Source: Myxococcaceae bacterium (lineage in GTDB: Bacteria > Myxococcota > Myxococcia > Myxococcales > Myxococcaceae). From it: a stretch of 64,000 bases of DNA. Under the pieces are notes generated by a model that searched no databases, had not been told where the DNA came from, and saw nothing but the letters and a program-made list of their open reading frames with translations. Below are positions 15,872 through 23,506 of this stretch, one piece after another (position 1 is the stretch's first letter; each line of letters begins with the position of its first letter). The stretch lies in NCBI GenBank assembly GCA_003818285.1, contig RPRB01000003.1:1-64000 (forward strand), written 5' to 3'. A program made the position numbers and the translations under genes.

Positions 15872-16467
15872 ATGAAGAGAGCACTGCTCCTGTGGTGGCT
15901 CACGGCTCCCGTCGTCGCATTCGGCCAGGAGAACGGAGTGACCGCCGCCCCGGACCCACGGCGCAGCGGCATCTCGGATTCTATCTGCACCTCGACATCG
16001 GCGTGGGCTACCTCGGCACGTCCGCGTCGCAGGGCGGGCCCAGCCTCTCGGGGGCTGCGCTGCCGCTCTCGATCGTCATCGGCGGCGCGGTGGCCGAGGA
16101 CTGGATCATCGCCGGCGATCTCTGGGCCGCAGCCGGGCCGTCGCCGGCCGGCTCGACCTGGGGAGCAACCGCGGTCGCTGGAGTGGGGCTGAACGTGACC
16201 CACTACTTCATGCCGGCCAACGTCTTCGTTTCGCTGAGCCCGTCGTTCACCGCGCTCACGCTCGACAACGGCATGGGTTTCGTCGAGCGAACCAAGACGG
16301 GGTTCGGCGGCAAGCTCGCGGTCGGCAAGGAATGGTGGGTCAGTGCGCACTGGGGGCTGGGGGTCGCCGTCGAGGGCTTCTTCGCCGCCAACCACGACCA
16401 CGGCAGCGGAACCTCCAGCTGGACCACATTCGGCGGCGGCTTCCTATTCAGCGCGACGTACAACTGA
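15872..16467 (+). pseudogene. Tandem barrel paralogue, apparently frameshifted after signal peptide
   Basis: ATG 15872 opens a good signal peptide (MKRALLLWWLTAPVVAFG-Q), but that frame soon becomes nonsense. The barrel, HLGFYLHLDIGVGYLGTSASQGG...VGLNVTHYFMPANVFVSLSPSF...FGGGFLFSATYN, is encoded one frame away (frame of the track ORF at 15757), with a crossover between about 15930 and 15962 in a GCCGCCCCGGACCC stretch. One missing base in the sequence would explain it. The barrel matches the preceding gene (HLGLFFHIDVGAAYLRTTGSKGG). The upstream extension of the 15757 frame has no signal peptide. Possibilities: a recent null mutation, a base-calling error in a GC homopolymer, or, less likely, programmed slippage. 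No Pro-rich linker in this copy. Confidence 0.7.
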
Positions 16468-16805
16468 ATTGCATAAACGAGGGGTCCGCCTGGCACCTCG
16501 TTTGGAGCACCTCGTTTGGAGGTGTCCGTTTGGAGGTGTCAGGCACCTCGTCAGTCATGGGCACCTCGTCAGTCATGGCGCGGCCGAGCGCGTCAATGCG
16601 CGGAAGTGGCTGACGGGACGGGGATCGCTCCGACAATGGGGGAGGCCGCCTGACCCGGCCGTCCGTTGGCGCTGAAGTTTTGCAGAGCGAGTACAGACCC
16701 GAAAAAGTGGCAGATGTTTTACACCGGAGAGGGCGGGAACACGCCGCACAACACTCCGCACCTCGGAGTCAGCCGCTCCACGCATCATCCGGCGCGAGCC
16801 GTGAC
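16468..16805. other. 338-base intergenic stretch
   Basis: Holds the second repeat cluster (separate entry) and about 220 bases of leader before the PAS gene. The stretch 16676-16735 is slightly richer in A/T (GAAGTTTTGCAGAG, GAAAAAGTGGCAGATGTTTTACACC) and is the likeliest promoter region for the PAS gene; no consensus boxes are convincing. No ORF with a plausible product was found. Confidence 0.5.
16493..16580. repeat. Second REP-like repeat cluster
   Basis: GGCACCTCGTTTGGA occurs at 16492-16506 and, as AGCACCTCGTTTGGA, at 16507-16520; GGTGTCCGTTTGGA follows; then GGAGGTGTCAGGCACCTCGTCAGTCATGG, in which GAGGTGT and GCACCTC face each other across CAG, and GCACCTCGTCAGTCATGG is repeated directly. 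The GGTGTC/CACCTC half-sites match those of the 10.2 kb cluster, so both look like variants of one dispersed element family. Confidence 0.65.
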
Positions 16806-17609
16806 ATGGCGCCGCAACCGCTGAGGCCGTCGGTCCCCGAGAGCAGCCCGGTGCTCGAGCACCTGAGCGCGCTGCCCGTGGCCATCCTCGAAACTGACCA
16901 GGACGGGACAGTCCGGATGTGGGCCGGCGCCGCCGAGCGGATGTTCGGCTGGAGCCCCGGGGAGGTTCTCGGCAGCAACATCGACGCGCTCGAGCTGGTG
17001 CACGAGGCGGACATCGCCTTCGTCGACGCGGTGGTGGACCGCCTGAGGTCCGGTCACGACCGTCACCTCGTCCATCGGAACCGCGTGCGGACGCGCTCGG
17101 GAGAGGTGCGCCACTGCGAGTGGACCCGCGTCGCCCTCGGGGGCCGTCCCGGACGCCGGCCGGCCGTCCTCTCCTACGTCGTCGACGTGACCGGCCTGGT
17201 CGAGATCGAGACCACCGCGCTCGCCGCCCGCGCCGACCTGGAGCGGTGGCTCCGCGCGAACCCCGAGGGCTGCTGCGGGCTGGACCGACGGTGGAGCATC
17301 ACCCACTGGAACCCGGCCGCCGAGCGGATGCTGGAGCGCAGCCGCGCCGAGGTCGTCGGCCGCGAGCTCTGGGAGGTGTTCCCCAAGCTGCGCGGCACCG
17401 TGTTCCATCGGGCGTTCGAGGAGGCCCTGGACGACGGGCACCTCCGGGTGGTCGAGGACCGCGAGCCTCGCGGCCGGACCTGGTACTCGGTGACCGCGGT
17501 CCCCTCCGCGCGCGGGCTGAGCGTGTTCTTCAGTGACGTCACCGGCCGGCGCCAGCTCGAGCACGACCTGCTCGCGGCAGAGGCCGCTCACAGGATCTCC
17601 GACTCCTAG
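16806..17609 (+). CDS. Tandem PAS-domain protein without output domain
   Basis: A 267-residue protein from ATG 16806 (MAPQPLRPSVPESS); the track's start at 16680 would add a Gln/His-rich leader that looks non-coding. Two PAS folds are visible: LEHLSALPVAILETDQDGTVRMWAGAAERMFGWSPGEVLGSNIDAL...VLSYVVDVTGLVEIE, then LRANPEGCCGLDRRWSITHWNPAAERMLERSRAEVVGRELWEVFPKLRGTVFHRAFEEAL...GLSVFFSDVTGRRQLEHDL. The tail ends at the helix that normally leads into a histidine kinase, but no kinase, GGDEF or HTH domain follows. It may be a sensor that acts by protein-protein contact. Its stop codon overlaps that of the convergent membrane-protein gene. The start has no obvious ribosome-binding site. Confidence 0.7.
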   Translation: MAPQPLRPSVPESSPVLEHLSALPVAILETDQDGTVRMWAGAAERMFGWSPGEVLGSNIDALELVHEADIAFVDAVVDRLRSGHDRHLVHRNRVRTRSGEVRHCEWTRVALGGRPGRRPAVLSYVVDVTGLVEIETTALAARADLERWLRANPEGCCGLDRRWSITHWNPAAERMLERSRAEVVGRELWEVFPKLRGTVFHRAFEEALDDGHLRVVEDREPRGRTWYSVTAVPSARGLSVFFSDVTGRRQLEHDLLAAEAAHRISDS

Positions 17610-17992
17610 CGGCTCGGTGGCCGCTGCGGAAACCAGTGCCCCGCCAGGGTGGCCATCACCAGGGTGAGGGCGTCCAGCACTCCGAAGGCGAGGAGGTGCC
17701 GGAGCACCGTGGGCAGCGGCGGCAAGTGCGCTCCGAGCAGCAGGACCAGCACCGTGTGCAGGGCGAGCGTCTGTCCGAGGGCGACCAGCGCCGCGAGGAC
17801 CAGCGCCTCCGGGAGGCGCTCGGCCCGGAAGCGAGCGAGGAACGCCGCCACCGCGACCAGGGCCACCGCGCCCCAGGCGAGCAGGGCCCAGGTGGACGCC
17901 TCGGCGCGCACCATGAGCACGAACGCGCCGGCCAGCAGCGCGGTTCCCATGGTGGCCGAGGCCACCGCCAGCGCGCGGCGTCGGCGAGTCAT
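17606..17992 (-). CDS. Small four-helix membrane protein, unknown
   Basis: A 128-residue protein with four hydrophobic segments: ALAVASATMGTALLAGAFVLMV, ALLAWGAVALVAVAAFLARF, EALVLAALVALGQTLALHTVLVLLLG and LLAFGVLDALTLVMATLAGHWF. Cytoplasmic Arg-rich ends (MTRRRRA, PQRPPSR). It overlaps the decarboxylase gene by four bases (ATGA), so it is translationally coupled to it, but nothing in the sequence points to a role in the kynurenine pathway; a transport accessory is conceivable. I do not recognise the family. Confidence 0.65.
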   Translation of the reverse strand: MTRRRRALAVASATMGTALLAGAFVLMVRAEASTWALLAWGAVALVAVAAFLARFRAERLPEALVLAALVALGQTLALHTVLVLLLGAHLPPLPTVLRHLLAFGVLDALTLVMATLAGHWFPQRPPSR

Positions 17993-18759
17993 GGCTCGAT
18001 CCGGACGGACGTGCTTCCCAGCCAGCCCGCGTCCAGCCTGACCTCCATCCCGGCGACGAGCTGCTCGGCGACGGTGGCCGCCCCGGCCAGCACCACGCTC
18101 CCCGCCGGCAGAGAGCGCCCCCGCGTGGCGAGAAGCGCGCACAGCTGGACCACGGACAGCACCGGGTCCCCGGAGATGGCCGCCCCGGTGGCGCGCTGCC
18201 GCGGCGTCCCGTCGATGGACATCACCAGCTCCACCGAGGAGAGGTCCCCTCCCTCCACCTCCACCCACCGCTCGGGGAGCACCACGTGAGAGGAGGAAGC
18301 GTTGTCCGCCACCACGTCCGGGAGGCTGAAGTACTTGAAGTCACGGTACCGCGAGTCGAGGATCTCCAGCGCCGGACCCACGCCGGTGCAGGCGGCGAGC
18401 ACCCCCGCCCGGTCCGGCGCGCCCCGAAGCCTACGGGCGAAGCGGAAGGCGATCTCCGGCTCGATCTTCGGATGGAGCGTGCCCCGGAGACGGAACGTTC
18501 CCCGGACCTCCATGGCGTCGGTGAGAACCCCGTAGATGGGCGCATCGAGCGACATCTGGCGGCGCTTCGCTTCCGAGGTGAGGCCCATCTTCAAGCCGAT
18601 GACCCGCTCGCCCCGGGCCACCCGCAGAGCGATGCCGGCGTCCATCACCCGGTAGGCCTGGGGGAGGTCGAGGTCCGGCGCCTCGAGCGTCAGCCGCTCC
18701 ACTTCCCGGCCGTGCCGCCGCGCGTCGTCCAGGTGACCCGCCAGGCGCTCGATGTCCAT
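17989..18759 (-). CDS. nbaG: 4-oxalocrotonate decarboxylase (2-oxo-3-hexenedioate decarboxylase)
   Basis: A 256-residue member of the hydratase/decarboxylase family (MhpD/XylI/DmpH). Typical strings: RVIGLKMGLTSEAKRRQMSLDAPIYGVLTDAM, LHPKIEPEIAFRFARRL (metal ligands), GVGPALEILDSRYRDFKYFSLPDVVADNASSSHVVLP, and GDPVLSVVQLCALLATRGRSLPAGSVVLAGAATVAEQL. SRYRDFKF..VIADNTSS is the decarboxylase-type version. The enzyme would decarboxylate 4-oxalocrotonate to 2-oxopent-4-enoate, the step after the deaminase encoded across the promoter. ATG 18759 is preferred because GGAGGA lies eight bases upstream; the track start (MEERAM) is six codons longer. Divergent from the catabolic operon by 75 bases. A pure hydratase activity cannot be excluded. 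Confidence 0.82.
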   Translation of the reverse strand: MDIERLAGHLDDARRHGREVERLTLEAPDLDLPQAYRVMDAGIALRVARGERVIGLKMGLTSEAKRRQMSLDAPIYGVLTDAMEVRGTFRLRGTLHPKIEPEIAFRFARRLRGAPDRAGVLAACTGVGPALEILDSRYRDFKYFSLPDVVADNASSSHVVLPERWVEVEGGDLSSVELVMSIDGTPRQRATGAAISGDPVLSVVQLCALLATRGRSLPAGSVVLAGAATVAEQLVAGMEVRLDAGWLGSTSVRIEP

Positions 18760-18834
18760 CGCACGTTCCTCCACCCGCCGCCCGCACCCCGGCGCGGCCC
18801 CGCGTGGCGCATACTAGGAGACTCAGGAGGCTTG

Positions 18835-20286
18835 ATGGACGGCGTCCTCAACGTCATCGACGGTCGCGAGGTTCCGGCACGCTCCGGAGCGACACTCCCC
18901 AACTGGGAGCCCGCCACCGGCGATCCGCTGGGCACGCTGCCGGATTCCGACGCCGCCGACGTCGCGGACGCGGTGGAGGCCGCCCGCCGCGCCTTTTCCG
19001 CCTGGAGCACGACCCCTGCCCCCGTCCGGAGCCGCCTGCTTCGCAAGGTGGCGGACGGGCTGCGCCAGGCCCTTCCGGAGCTGGCCCGGGCCGAGTCGGT
19101 GGACAGCGGGAAACCACTCTCGGTGGCGACCGAGGTGGACATCCCCCGGGCCATCCTGAACTTCGAGTTCTTCGCCGATGCCGCCACCCAGTTCTCCAGC
19201 GAGTGCCATCCCATGGACGGGCACGCGCTGAACTACACACTGCGCCATCCGCTCGGGGTGGTGGGCACGATCTCGCCCTGGAACCTCCCGCTCTATCTCC
19301 TCACCTGGAAGGTGGCGCCCGCGCTGGCGGTGGGCAACACGGTGGTGGCCAAGCCCTCGGAGGTGACGCCGGTCACCGCGCACTGGCTGGGCCGGATCGC
19401 GCTCGAGGCGGGTCTGCCGCCGGGGGTGCTCAACATCGTCCACGGGCTCGGGCCGAAGGTGGGCGATGCGCTCTCCCGGCATCCCGAGGTGAAGGCCATC
19501 TCCTTCACCGGGAGCACCCGCACCGGCGCGGAGATCGCCCGCACCGCCGGGCCGCTGTTCAAGAAGCTCTCGCTGGAGATGGGTGGGAAGAACCCGGTGG
19601 TCATCTTCGCCGACGCGGACGTCGACGCCGCGGTGGCCACCACCGTGCGCTCGAGCTTCGCCAACCAGGGGCAGATCTGCCTCTGCGGCCCGCGCATCTT
19701 CGTGGAGCGGAGCGTCTATCCCCGGGTGCGCGATGCGCTGGTGGAGCGGACGCGGGCGCTGAAGCTCGGAGACCCGCTCCTCCCCGAGACCGATCAGGGC
19801 GCGCTGGTGAGCCGGGCCCACCTGGACAAGGTCCTGAGCTACCTCGCGCTGGCCCGCGAGGAGGGTGGGCGGTTCCTCACCGGCGGCCGGCAGGCCCGCG
19901 TGAGCGGACGCTGCCAGAACGGGTGGTTCGTCGAGCCGACGCTGGTGGAGGGCCTCGGGCCGGAGTGCCGCACCAACCAGGAGGAGATCTTCGGCCCGGT
20001 GGCCTCGCTCATCCCCTTCGACTCCGAGGAGGAGGTCCTGCGGGGGGCCAACGAGGTCCGCTACGGTCTGGCCGCCTCGGTGTGGACCCGGGACCTGGTC
20101 CGCGCCCACCGCTTCGCCGCCACGCTGCAGAGCGGCATCGTCTGGGTGAACACCTGGATGCTCCGCGATCTGCGTACCCCTTTCGGGGGAATGAAGGACT
20201 CGGGCGTGGGGCGCGAGGGAGGCCAGGAAGCGCTCCGCTTCTTCACCGAGCCCCAGAACGTCTGCATCCATCTGCAAGGAGGTTGA
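18835..20286 (+). CDS. nbaE: 2-aminomuconate 6-semialdehyde dehydrogenase
   Basis: A 483-residue NAD-dependent aldehyde dehydrogenase of the ALDH8/AmnC/NbaE type. The start ATG follows AGGAGG. Motifs: GVVGTISPWNLPLYLLTWKVAPALAVGNTVVAKPSEVTP (NAD binding), ISFTGSTRTGAEIA, LSLEMGGKNPVVIFADADVD (catalytic Glu), SSFANQGQICLCGPRIFVERSVY (catalytic Cys in GQIC), and EEIFGPVASLIPFDSEEEV. ALDH family membership is certain; the substrate is inferred from position, first gene of an operon with 2-aminomuconate deaminase, HAA dioxygenase and ACMS decarboxylase. It oxidises 2-aminomuconate semialdehyde to 2-aminomuconate. Six bases separate it from the deaminase gene. Confidence 0.88.
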   Translation: MDGVLNVIDGREVPARSGATLPNWEPATGDPLGTLPDSDAADVADAVEAARRAFSAWSTTPAPVRSRLLRKVADGLRQALPELARAESVDSGKPLSVATEVDIPRAILNFEFFADAATQFSSECHPMDGHALNYTLRHPLGVVGTISPWNLPLYLLTWKVAPALAVGNTVVAKPSEVTPVTAHWLGRIALEAGLPPGVLNIVHGLGPKVGDALSRHPEVKAISFTGSTRTGAEIARTAGPLFKKLSLEMGGKNPVVIFADADVDAAVATTVRSSFANQGQICLCGPRIFVERSVYPRVRDALVERTRALKLGDPLLPETDQGALVSRAHLDKVLSYLALAREEGGRFLTGGRQARVSGRCQNGWFVEPTLVEGLGPECRTNQEEIFGPVASLIPFDSEEEVLRGANEVRYGLAASVWTRDLVRAHRFAATLQSGIVWVNTWMLRDLRTPFGGMKDSGVGREGGQEALRFFTEPQNVCIHLQGG

Positions 20287-20292
20287 AGGCCC

Positions 20293-20712
20293 ATGGCGGA
20301 CCGAGTGACCTCGCAGCGCGCCGCGCCCCCGGTGGGCGCCTTCCCTCACGCCCGGCGGGTGGGGAATCTCCTCTTTCTCTCCGGAATCGGCCCGCGGGTG
20401 CGCGGCAGCCACGACATCCCCGGGGTGACCCTGGACGCGCAGGGGAACGTCACCGACCACGACATCGCCATCCAGTGCAAGAGCGTCTTCGACAACGTCC
20501 GCGCCATCCTCGAGGACGCCGGCACGACGTGGAACCGGCTGGTGGACGTGACGGTGTTCCTCACCGACATGGAGAACGACTTCGCCGTCTACAACCGGCT
20601 CTGGGCGGAGTACTTCAAGGACGCCCAGCCGTGCCGGACCACGGTGGAGGTGACGCGGCTCCCCACGCCGATCGCCATCGAGCTGAAGTGCATCGCCACG
20701 ATGCCGGAGTGA
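20293..20712 (+). CDS. nbaF: 2-aminomuconate deaminase (RidA/YjgF fold)
   Basis: A 139-residue YjgF/RidA-fold protein. GAFPHARRVGNLLFLSGIGPRVRGSHDIPGVTLDAQGNVTDHDIAIQCKSVFDNVRAILEDAGTTWNRLVDVTVFLTDMENDFAVYNRLWAEYF matches the aminomuconate deaminase subgroup (GxGPR..G...IPGV instead of the RidA enamine-deaminase form). It hydrolytically deaminates 2-aminomuconate to 4-oxalocrotonate plus ammonia. The assignment rests on both the subgroup motifs and its location between the semialdehyde dehydrogenase and HAA dioxygenase genes. Two bases separate its stop from the next start. Confidence 0.87.
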   Translation: MADRVTSQRAAPPVGAFPHARRVGNLLFLSGIGPRVRGSHDIPGVTLDAQGNVTDHDIAIQCKSVFDNVRAILEDAGTTWNRLVDVTVFLTDMENDFAVYNRLWAEYFKDAQPCRTTVEVTRLPTPIAIELKCIATMPE

Positions 20713-20714
20713 CC

Positions 20715-21227
20715 ATGCCCCCGCTACAAGCGCTCAACTTCAAGAAGTGGATCGACGAGCACCGCCATCTGCTCAAGCCGCCGGTGGGCAACCAGCAGAT
20801 CTGGGCCGACCGCGAGTTCATCGTGACGGTCGTCGGAGGCCCGAATGCCCGGCGCGACTTCCACGTCAACGAGGGCGAGGAGTTCTTCTACCAGCTGGAG
20901 GGCGACATCACGCTCCACGTCCTGGTGGACGGCAAGCGAGAGGTGGTTCCCATCCGCGAGGGGGAGATCTTCCTCCTTCCGCCGAACGTGCCGCATTCGC
21001 CGCAGCGGCCGCCGAACACCATCGGCCTGGTGCTCGAGCGGCGGCGCCTGCCGCAGGAAAAGGACTCGTTCCTCTGGGTCTGCGAGAAGTGCGGGAACGA
21101 GCTGTACCGCGAGTCCATCCACCTGACCGACATCGTCAAGCAGCTGCCCCCGGTGTTCGAGCACTTCTACGGGGACGAGAAGAACACCACATGCAAGAAG
21201 TGCGGGACGCGCGCGACCCGCGCCTGA
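20715..21227 (+). CDS. nbaC: 3-hydroxyanthranilate 3,4-dioxygenase
   Basis: A 170-residue cupin dioxygenase that opens the ring of 3-hydroxyanthranilate to 2-amino-3-carboxymuconate semialdehyde (ACMS). Fe(II) ligands H50, E56 and H94 are seen in DFHVNEGEEFFYQ and NVPHSPQRP. Substrate-binding R46, R98 and E109 are present (residues map with an offset of one onto the Ralstonia enzyme). The C-terminal rubredoxin-like metal site is intact: C123xxC126 (CEKC) and C160xxC163 (CKKC), as in bacterial dimeric forms. MPPLQALNFKKWIDEHRHLLKPPVGN is the family start. It sits mid-operon between deaminase and ACMS decarboxylase. Confidence 0.95.
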   Translation: MPPLQALNFKKWIDEHRHLLKPPVGNQQIWADREFIVTVVGGPNARRDFHVNEGEEFFYQLEGDITLHVLVDGKREVVPIREGEIFLLPPNVPHSPQRPPNTIGLVLERRRLPQEKDSFLWVCEKCGNELYRESIHLTDIVKQLPPVFEHFYGDEKNTTCKKCGTRATRA

Positions 21228-21242
21228 GGGCGGAAATCACGA

Positions 21243-22244
21243 GTGCCCGTCGTCGACGTTCACACGCATCTCTTACCCCCCGAGCTGCCGCGCTGGAAGG
21301 AGCGGTTCGGCTACGGCGGCTTCGTCCACCTCGAGCACCTCGGCCCGTGCCGCGCCCGGATGCTGAGGGACGACGGACAGCCGTTCCGCGAGGTGGAGGA
21401 GAACCTCTGGTCGCCGGCGGCGCGGATCGCCGAGTGTGACCGCGCCGGCGTGGACGTGCAGGTCCTGTCCACGGTGCCGGTGATGTTCTCCTACTGGGCG
21501 AAGCCGGAGGACGGAGCGGAGGTCGCGCGGTTCCTCAATGACCACCTGGCCTCGGTGGTGGCCGGTGCGCCGCAGCGCTTCCTCGGCCTCGGCACCCTGC
21601 CGATGCAGGCCCCGGCGCTGGCGGTGCGTGAGCTGGAGCGCTGCGTGAAGACGCTCGGGCTCTCCGGCGTGCAGATCGGCAGCCACGTCAACGACTGGAA
21701 CCTCAGCGACCCCGCGCTCTTCGAGGTGTTCGCCGCCGCCTCCGAGCTGGGCGCCGCGGTCTTCGTGCACCCCTGGGACATGATGGGCGAGGCTCGGATG
21801 CAGCGGTACTGGCTTCCGTGGCTGGTGGGGATGCCGGCCGAGGTCTCGCTCGCCATCTGCTCGGTCATCTTCGGCGGGGTGCTGGAGCGGTTGCCCGCGC
21901 TGCGGATCGGGTTCGCCCACGGTGGCGGCGCCTTCCCCGGCACGCTGGGGCGCATCCAGCACGGGTTCGAGTCCCGGCCCGACCTCGTGGCGGTCGACAG
22001 CCCCGTCCCGCCCCGCGCGTACCTGGGGCGCTTCTGGGTGGACAGCCTGGTACACGATCCGGACATGCTCCGGCTCATCGTGAAGCTGTTCGGGGAGGAT
22101 CGGGTGATGCTCGGCAGCGATTACCCCTTCCCGCTCGGGGAGAGCGAGCCCGGCGCGCTGATCCGCTCGGTTCCGGAGCTGGCGGCGACCCACGAGCGCC
22201 TGCTGGGCGAGAACGCGCTCCGCTGGCTGGGGCGGCCATGCTGA
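21243..22244 (+). CDS. nbaD: 2-amino-3-carboxymuconate 6-semialdehyde decarboxylase (ACMSD)
   Basis: A 333-residue amidohydrolase-superfamily metal-dependent decarboxylase starting with GTG. Zinc ligands: H7 and H9 in VDVHTHLLPP; later HPWDMMG, FAHGGGAFP and the acidic ligand in MLGSDYPFPLGE, all in the ACMSD arrangement. VLSTVPVMFSYWAKPEDG and GVQIGSHVNDWNLSDPALF are also typical of ACMSD. It converts ACMS to 2-aminomuconate semialdehyde, directing carbon away from quinolinate/NAD and into catabolism. Its stop overlaps the kynureninase start by seven bases. Confidence 0.95.
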   Translation: MPVVDVHTHLLPPELPRWKERFGYGGFVHLEHLGPCRARMLRDDGQPFREVEENLWSPAARIAECDRAGVDVQVLSTVPVMFSYWAKPEDGAEVARFLNDHLASVVAGAPQRFLGLGTLPMQAPALAVRELERCVKTLGLSGVQIGSHVNDWNLSDPALFEVFAAASELGAAVFVHPWDMMGEARMQRYWLPWLVGMPAEVSLAICSVIFGGVLERLPALRIGFAHGGGAFPGTLGRIQHGFESRPDLVAVDSPVPPRAYLGRFWVDSLVHDPDMLRLIVKLFGEDRVMLGSDYPFPLGESEPGALIRSVPELAATHERLLGENALRWLGRPC

Positions 22245-23506
22245 GCGTCGAGGAGGGGCGGGCGCTCGCCGAGGACCTCGACGCCCGCGATGCGCTCGGG
22301 CCCCTGCGCGACTCGTTCCTCTTTCCCCGCGGCCCGGATGGCGCGCCCGTGGTGTACCTGACCGGGAACTCGCTCGGGCTCCAGCCCCGGACGGCGCGCG
22401 AGCGCGTGGAGGAGGTGCTGGAGGAGTGGGCCGGACGCGGGGTCGAGGGCCACGTGGAGGGGGACTCGCCCTGGCTCCCCTACCACCGCTTCCTCACCGC
22501 TCCCACCGCGCGGCTCGTCGGCGCCCAGCCGGACGAGGTCGTGGTGATGAACACCCTGACCGTCAACCTGCATCTCTTGATGGTCTCGTTCTACCGGCCA
22601 ACCGCCGGCCGCCACCGGATCCTGTACGAGGGCAGCGCCTTCCCCTCGGACCGCTTCGCCTTCGCGAGCCAGGTTCGCTTCCACGGCTTCGACCCGGCGG
22701 AGTCGCTGGTGCCGCTGTCGCCCCGGCCCGGCGAGGACCTCCTCCGCCCCGAGGACCTGCTCGACGCCATCGCCCGGGAGGGTGAGCGGCTGGCGCTGGT
22801 GCTGATCGGCGACGTGAACTACCTCACCGGTCAGGCCTTCGACGTGGCGGCCATCACCCGCGCCGGGCACGCGGTGGGGGCCACCGTGGGCTTCGACCTC
22901 GCCCACGGCGCCGGGAACCTCGTCTTCCAGCTGCACGACGATGGGCCGGACTTCGCGGTGTGGTGCTCGTACAAGTACCTCAACGGCGGGCCCGGCGCGC
23001 TCGGCGGCGCGTTCGTGCACGCCCGGCACCGCGAGGCACGGGGGCTTCCCCGGTTCGAGGGCTGGTGGGGGCACGACGAGGCGAGCCGCTTCGAGATGGG
23101 GCCGCGCTTCCAGGGCATGGCCGGCGCCGAGGGCTGGCAGCTCTCCAATCCGCCCATCCTCTCCATGGCTGCCCTGCGGGCCTCGATGGAGCTCTTCGAC
23201 GCGGTGGGAATGACCGCGCTCCGCCGGAAGTCCGAGCGGCTCACCGGCCTCATGGACCCTCTGGTCCGCGGGATGCCCGGGGTGGCGGTCATCACCCCGG
23301 CCGATCCCGCCCAGCGCGGGGCGCAGCTGTCGCTCCGCATCCATCGCGATCCCCCGGGACTGGTGCAGCGGCTCGCGGCGGCGGGCGTGGTCTGCGACTT
23401 CCGGGCGCCGGACATCGTGCGCGCCGCGCCCGCGCCCTTCTACACCCGCTTCGGCGACGTGGTGCGCTTCGCGGAGGTACTCCGGAGCCATGTCCAGGGG
23501 CGGTGA
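22238..23506 (+). CDS. kynU: Kynureninase
   Basis: A 422-residue PLP-dependent enzyme that cleaves kynurenine or 3-hydroxykynurenine to (3-hydroxy)anthranilate and alanine. Motifs: VVYLTGNSLGLQPRTA at the N-terminus, GHVEGDSPWLPYH, VVVMNTLTVNLHLLM, EGSAFPSDRFAFASQVRFHG, GFDLAHGAGNLVFQLHDDGPDFAVWCSYKYLNGGPG with the Schiff-base lysine K246 and PLP-contacting D220 and H223. Length fits bacterial kynureninase. It overlaps ACMSD upstream (7 bases) and KMO downstream (17 bases), so the operon is tightly coupled. With KMO it supplies 3-hydroxyanthranilate. Confidence 0.95.
   Translation: MLSVEEGRALAEDLDARDALGPLRDSFLFPRGPDGAPVVYLTGNSLGLQPRTARERVEEVLEEWAGRGVEGHVEGDSPWLPYHRFLTAPTARLVGAQPDEVVVMNTLTVNLHLLMVSFYRPTAGRHRILYEGSAFPSDRFAFASQVRFHGFDPAESLVPLSPRPGEDLLRPEDLLDAIAREGERLALVLIGDVNYLTGQAFDVAAITRAGHAVGATVGFDLAHGAGNLVFQLHDDGPDFAVWCSYKYLNGGPGALGGAFVHARHREARGLPRFEGWWGHDEASRFEMGPRFQGMAGAEGWQLSNPPILSMAALRASMELFDAVGMTALRRKSERLTGLMDPLVRGMPGVAVITPADPAQRGAQLSLRIHRDPPGLVQRLAAAGVVCDFRAPDIVRAAPAPFYTRFGDVVRFAEVLRSHVQGR

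Noticed and set aside
16700-16726. Sigma-54-like TGGCAG-N5-TTACA before the PAS gene
   Set aside because: The essential GC of the -12 element is absent (TTAC instead of TTGC).
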